Below, piece after piece: positions 61,961 to 64,000 of a stretch of 64,000 nucleotides of DNA. The stretch is from Natronobacterium texcoconense. GTDB taxonomy: Archaea; Halobacteriota; Halobacteria; Halobacteriales; Natrialbaceae. Where the stretch lies: NCBI RefSeq assembly GCF_900104065.1, contig NZ_FNLC01000001.1:682001-746000 (forward strand). Reading direction: 5' to 3'. The position numbers were made by a program, and so were the translations under genes. The notes beneath the pieces are model-generated. The model worked only from the letters and a program-made list of their open reading frames with translations, made no database searches and was not told the DNA's origin. Numbering within the stretch: the first letter of the stretch is position 1; each line of letters begins with the position of its first letter.

Positions 61961-62032
61961 TGGACTCGCCGGGATTTGAACCCGGGGCCTCTCCCATGCC
62001 AAGGGAGTGATCTACCTCTGATCTACGAGCCC
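61961..62032 (-). tRNA. tRNA-Ala (anticodon GGC)
   Basis: The 72-nt minus-strand sequence folds as a cloverleaf. The acceptor stem GGGCTCG/CGAGTCC contains the G3-U70 pair that identifies alanine tRNA. The D arm is GATC...GATC, the anticodon stem-loop is CTCCC-TTGGCAT-GGGAG with anticodon GGC, and the T arm is CCGGG-TTCAAAT-CCCGG. The discriminator is A and CCA is not encoded. A TATA-like TTTATA (62065-62070, minus strand) is about 35 bp upstream. Confidence 0.95.
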
Positions 62033-62064
62033 TCGTTCGCAACTATCGATTTCACGCACTCGAG

Positions 62065-62070
62065 TATAAA
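62065..62070 (-). promoter_or_regulatory. TATA box of tRNA-Ala
   Basis: TTTATA on the minus strand lies 33-38 nt before the tRNA 5' end, which would give a short ~9-nt leader. Confidence 0.5.
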
Positions 62071-62236
62071 CCCCACGAATTCACCCGGCGCTGTGCGGGA
62101 GTCTCTGGCACGCCGACCCGCCACCGAGCCGGTTACGCAACGCTTTAGTTCGTCGTAGTGATAGGCCAGGTGGGAAGCGCACGGCCGCAAATCTGACTCG
62201 TCACCGTTCGGTGGCTTGGGATTGCGGAAGTGCATC

Positions 62237-62263
62237 GCCAGTCGTCGGTGTCCGGCGACTGGC
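62237..62263 (+). promoter_or_regulatory. Strong hairpin in the rps15 leader
   Basis: GCCAGTCGTCGG and CCGGCGACTGGC form a 12-bp stem (one G-U pair) around a 3-nt loop, 39 nt before the rps15 start. It could be a protein-binding leader structure or a palindromic DNA site. Confidence 0.45.
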
Positions 62264-62302
62264 ACACTATCGTGCGGTCAGTGCGGTTCCTATCCTCGAA
62301 CA

Positions 62303-62773
62303 ATGGCACGAATGCATACTCGCCGTCGTGGCTCGTCCGGTTCGGACAAGCCGACGGCAGACGAACCTCCGGAGTGGAGCGACGTCGACCCCGAAGATAT
62401 CGAATCGCGGGTCGTCGAACTGGCAGAGCAGGGCTACGATCCCAGTCAGATCGGGATCAAGCTGCGTGACGAAGGCGTCACCGGCACGCCCATCCCGGAC
62501 GTCAAGCTGGCGACCGGGAAGAAGATCACCGAGATTCTCGAGGAGAACGACGCCGACCCCGAGATTCCCGAGGATCTGCGGAACCTGATGAAACGTGCCG
62601 TGCGACTGCGCGAGCACGTCCAGCAGAACCAGCAGGACTACCAGAACAAGCGAGCCCTGCAGAACACGGAGTCGAAAGTCCGTCGACTCGTCGACTACTA
62701 CCGTGGCGACGAACTCGAGCCGGACTTCACGTACTCCTACGAACAGGCCAAGGACCTGCTCGACGACGTCTAA
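62303..62773 (+). CDS. rps15: 30S ribosomal protein S15
   Basis: I start at ATG 62303 (MARMHTRRRGSSGSDKP), the usual archaeal S15/S13e opening. IESRVVELAEQGYDPSQIGI, LRDEGVTGTPIPDVKLATGK, LRNLMKRAVRLREHVQQN and ESKVRRLVDYYRG are highly conserved. It binds 16S rRNA in the platform of the small subunit. At 156 residues it has the normal length. The RecJ-like gene follows after 11 bp, as in other haloarchaea. Confidence 0.97.
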   Translation: MARMHTRRRGSSGSDKPTADEPPEWSDVDPEDIESRVVELAEQGYDPSQIGIKLRDEGVTGTPIPDVKLATGKKITEILEENDADPEIPEDLRNLMKRAVRLREHVQQNQQDYQNKRALQNTESKVRRLVDYYRGDELEPDFTYSYEQAKDLLDDV

Positions 62774-62784
62774 GCTAGTTCCAG

Positions 62785-63966
62785 ATGTCCACCGACAGTC
62801 GCCCCGTCGAATCGACGACCGCCACACCCGGCCTCGAGAGCGCCGCGTTCGTTCGCCTCGTAACGCGATCGGACGGTGACGCCTTGGCCGCGAGTGGTAT
62901 CGTCGCGCGGGCGCTTGCGGAACGGAACACGCCGTTCCAGGTAACTGTCGGCCGAACGGTCGCGGACCGAACGGACCGCGCTCGGGCCGGCGAGGAGGGC
63001 GATCTGACGCTCGCCGTCGGCGCAACGGACGCGGACGTGCCGCGACTCGACGCGGACGATCGACCCGCGACGCTCGCGGCCGTCGATCAGGTCCGCGAAC
63101 TCGGCGTCACTCCGGATCCCGTGCTCGCGCTCGCCGGACTCGTCGCCGCTGGCGTCGAACCCGGCGCAGGCGAGAGCGAGTGGGTCTTAGAGACCGCGCA
63201 GGACCGTAACCTGGTCGACCGACGGCCGGGCGTCGCGGTACCGACCGCGGACCCGATCGACGGCGTCGCACATTCGACACGACTGTGCGGGCCGTGGTCG
63301 GGCGACCTCGAGGCGACCCGTGAGGCGCTCGCCTCGAGCGTCGATCTCGAGTCCGACCTCGAGCAGGAGGACCGCCGCGCGATCGCTTCGGCAGTCGCAC
63401 TCGACGTCGTCGGTGACGACGAGGCGACCGAGACCGCAGCCAGCGCGATCCGGCGCGGACTGAAACCCTACGCGACGACCGGATCCGACGCGCCGTTCGC
63501 CACCGTCGGCGGCTACGCCGACGTGCTCGAGGCGACGGCCCGGACGGAACCCGGCACCGGCGTCGCGCTCGCGATGGGTCACGACGCTCGCGATCCGGCA
63601 CTCGCGGCCTGGCGCGAGCACGGTCGTCGCGCACACGAGGCACTCGAGTCGGCCTCGACTGGCCGGTACGACGGGTTGTTCGTCGTCGGGATCGACGACG
63701 GCCCCGTCGAGGCGGTCGCTCGTATCGCCGTCGCGTACCGCTCGCCGGAACCGGTCGTGCTCGCGGTCGCCGCCGACGGTGGCGAGGCCGCGATCGCGAC
63801 CCAGGACGACGATCCGCTGGGTGCGACCGTCGAACGAATCGCTCGCGAACTCGAGTCCGACGCAGAGGGCGTCGAGTACGACGTCGGTCGTCGTCGGGGC
63901 TACCTGCGGTACGATCCCGGCCTCGAGCGATCGACGGTCGTCACGACAGTGAGGGAGCTTCTATGA
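62785..63966 (+). CDS. RecJ-like DHH-superfamily protein
   Basis: The 393-residue protein opens with a degenerate DHH-type motif (FVRLVTRSDGDALAASGIVA) and has a DHHA1-like C-terminal region (RYDGLFVVGIDDGP..., VEYDVGRRRGYLRY). It sits between rps15 and a Pcc1-like gene, the standard haloarchaeal order. Members are described as RecJ-like single-strand exonucleases or GINS/CMG-associated proteins; the acidic motifs look weakened here, so a structural role is possible. Its stop overlaps the next start (ATGA). Confidence 0.8.
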   Translation: MSTDSRPVESTTATPGLESAAFVRLVTRSDGDALAASGIVARALAERNTPFQVTVGRTVADRTDRARAGEEGDLTLAVGATDADVPRLDADDRPATLAAVDQVRELGVTPDPVLALAGLVAAGVEPGAGESEWVLETAQDRNLVDRRPGVAVPTADPIDGVAHSTRLCGPWSGDLEATREALASSVDLESDLEQEDRRAIASAVALDVVGDDEATETAASAIRRGLKPYATTGSDAPFATVGGYADVLEATARTEPGTGVALAMGHDARDPALAAWREHGRRAHEALESASTGRYDGLFVVGIDDGPVEAVARIAVAYRSPEPVVLAVAADGGEAAIATQDDDPLGATVERIARELESDAEGVEYDVGRRRGYLRYDPGLERSTVVTTVRELL

Positions 63967-64000
63967 GTCGGCGAGCGACGATCCGGACGGAACACGGCGA
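63963..64000 (+). CDS. Pcc1-like KEOPS subunit (5' end only)
   Basis: Twelve codons are visible (MSRRATIRTEHG). The ATG overlaps the RecJ-like stop, and rps15-recJ-like-pcc1 is a known haloarchaeal gene order. Pcc1 is a small subunit of the KEOPS complex that makes t6A in tRNA. The identification rests mainly on context. Confidence 0.6.
   Translation, partial: MSRRATIRTEHG

Overview
The window looks like a chromosome segment of a haloarchaeon of the Natrialba/Natronorubrum/Haloterrigena type. Proteins are strongly acidic, GC is high, Tat and lipobox export signals are common, several genes have a TATA box 24-28 nt before the start codon (leaderless transcripts), and the right end carries a typical archaeal block: tRNA-Ala(GGC), rps15, a RecJ-like gene and the start of a Pcc1-like gene. 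No species name can be read from the sequence alone.

Positions 1 to about 38.4 kb are accessory DNA. (a) 1-11.2 kb is a nucleic-acid-modification or defence island: a Dna2-like nuclease/helicase whose helicase half lacks a Walker A motif, two PD-(D/E)XK nucleases, a tightly overlapping AAA+ ATPase / winged-helix / TGT-like operon, and a DpdA-type transglycosylase followed by a DUF6884/YaaA-like partner. The last two proteins end in the same seven residues, QSGLSDY. (b) 11.3-16 kb holds two divergent Orc1/Cdc6-type ATPases, small ORFs and a tyrosine recombinase. (c) 16.2-21.6 kb holds a lipoprotein, a UDG-like gene, a BglII-like nuclease with a DUF429 RNase H-like gene, a repeat-rich noncoding stretch and a third TGT-fold gene of the phage-type DpdA kind. 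(d) 21.9-36.6 kb is a conjugation-like module: HerA/TraG ATPase, DUF932 protein, and a six-gene VirB2/B6/B3/B4/partner/VirD4-like operon, then an Mrr-like nuclease pair. (e) 36.8-38.4 kb is an integrase with an RHH-like partner.

From 38.4 to 41.7 kb, three copies of a 29-bp direct repeat delimit two gene cassettes: a PQQ-propeller protein, and a methyltransferase plus an HTH regulator. This suggests repeated integration at one site.

From 41.8 kb on, the genes look chromosomal: a DUF4177 protein, membrane proteins, an Ntn choloylglycine-hydrolase-type enzyme, a Tat-exported subtilase, a DUF5058 transporter-like pair beside two M20 peptidase/amidohydrolase genes, DUF4385, DUF2332, a GNAT acetyltransferase, a halocyanin-like lipoprotein, DUF2085 and TM2 membrane proteins, and two large histidine kinases with nearly the same transmitter but different sensors. 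Beside tRNA-Ala are partial copies of its 3' end and a 40-bp tandem repeat, possible scars of past integrations.

The strongest candidate for an undescribed system is the 4.8-11.2 kb region. Two different TGT-fold enzymes sit back to back there, and a third lies 10 kb away. Archaea already make preQ0 for tRNA archaeosine, so such a system would not need its own preQ0 synthesis genes, and none is present in the window.
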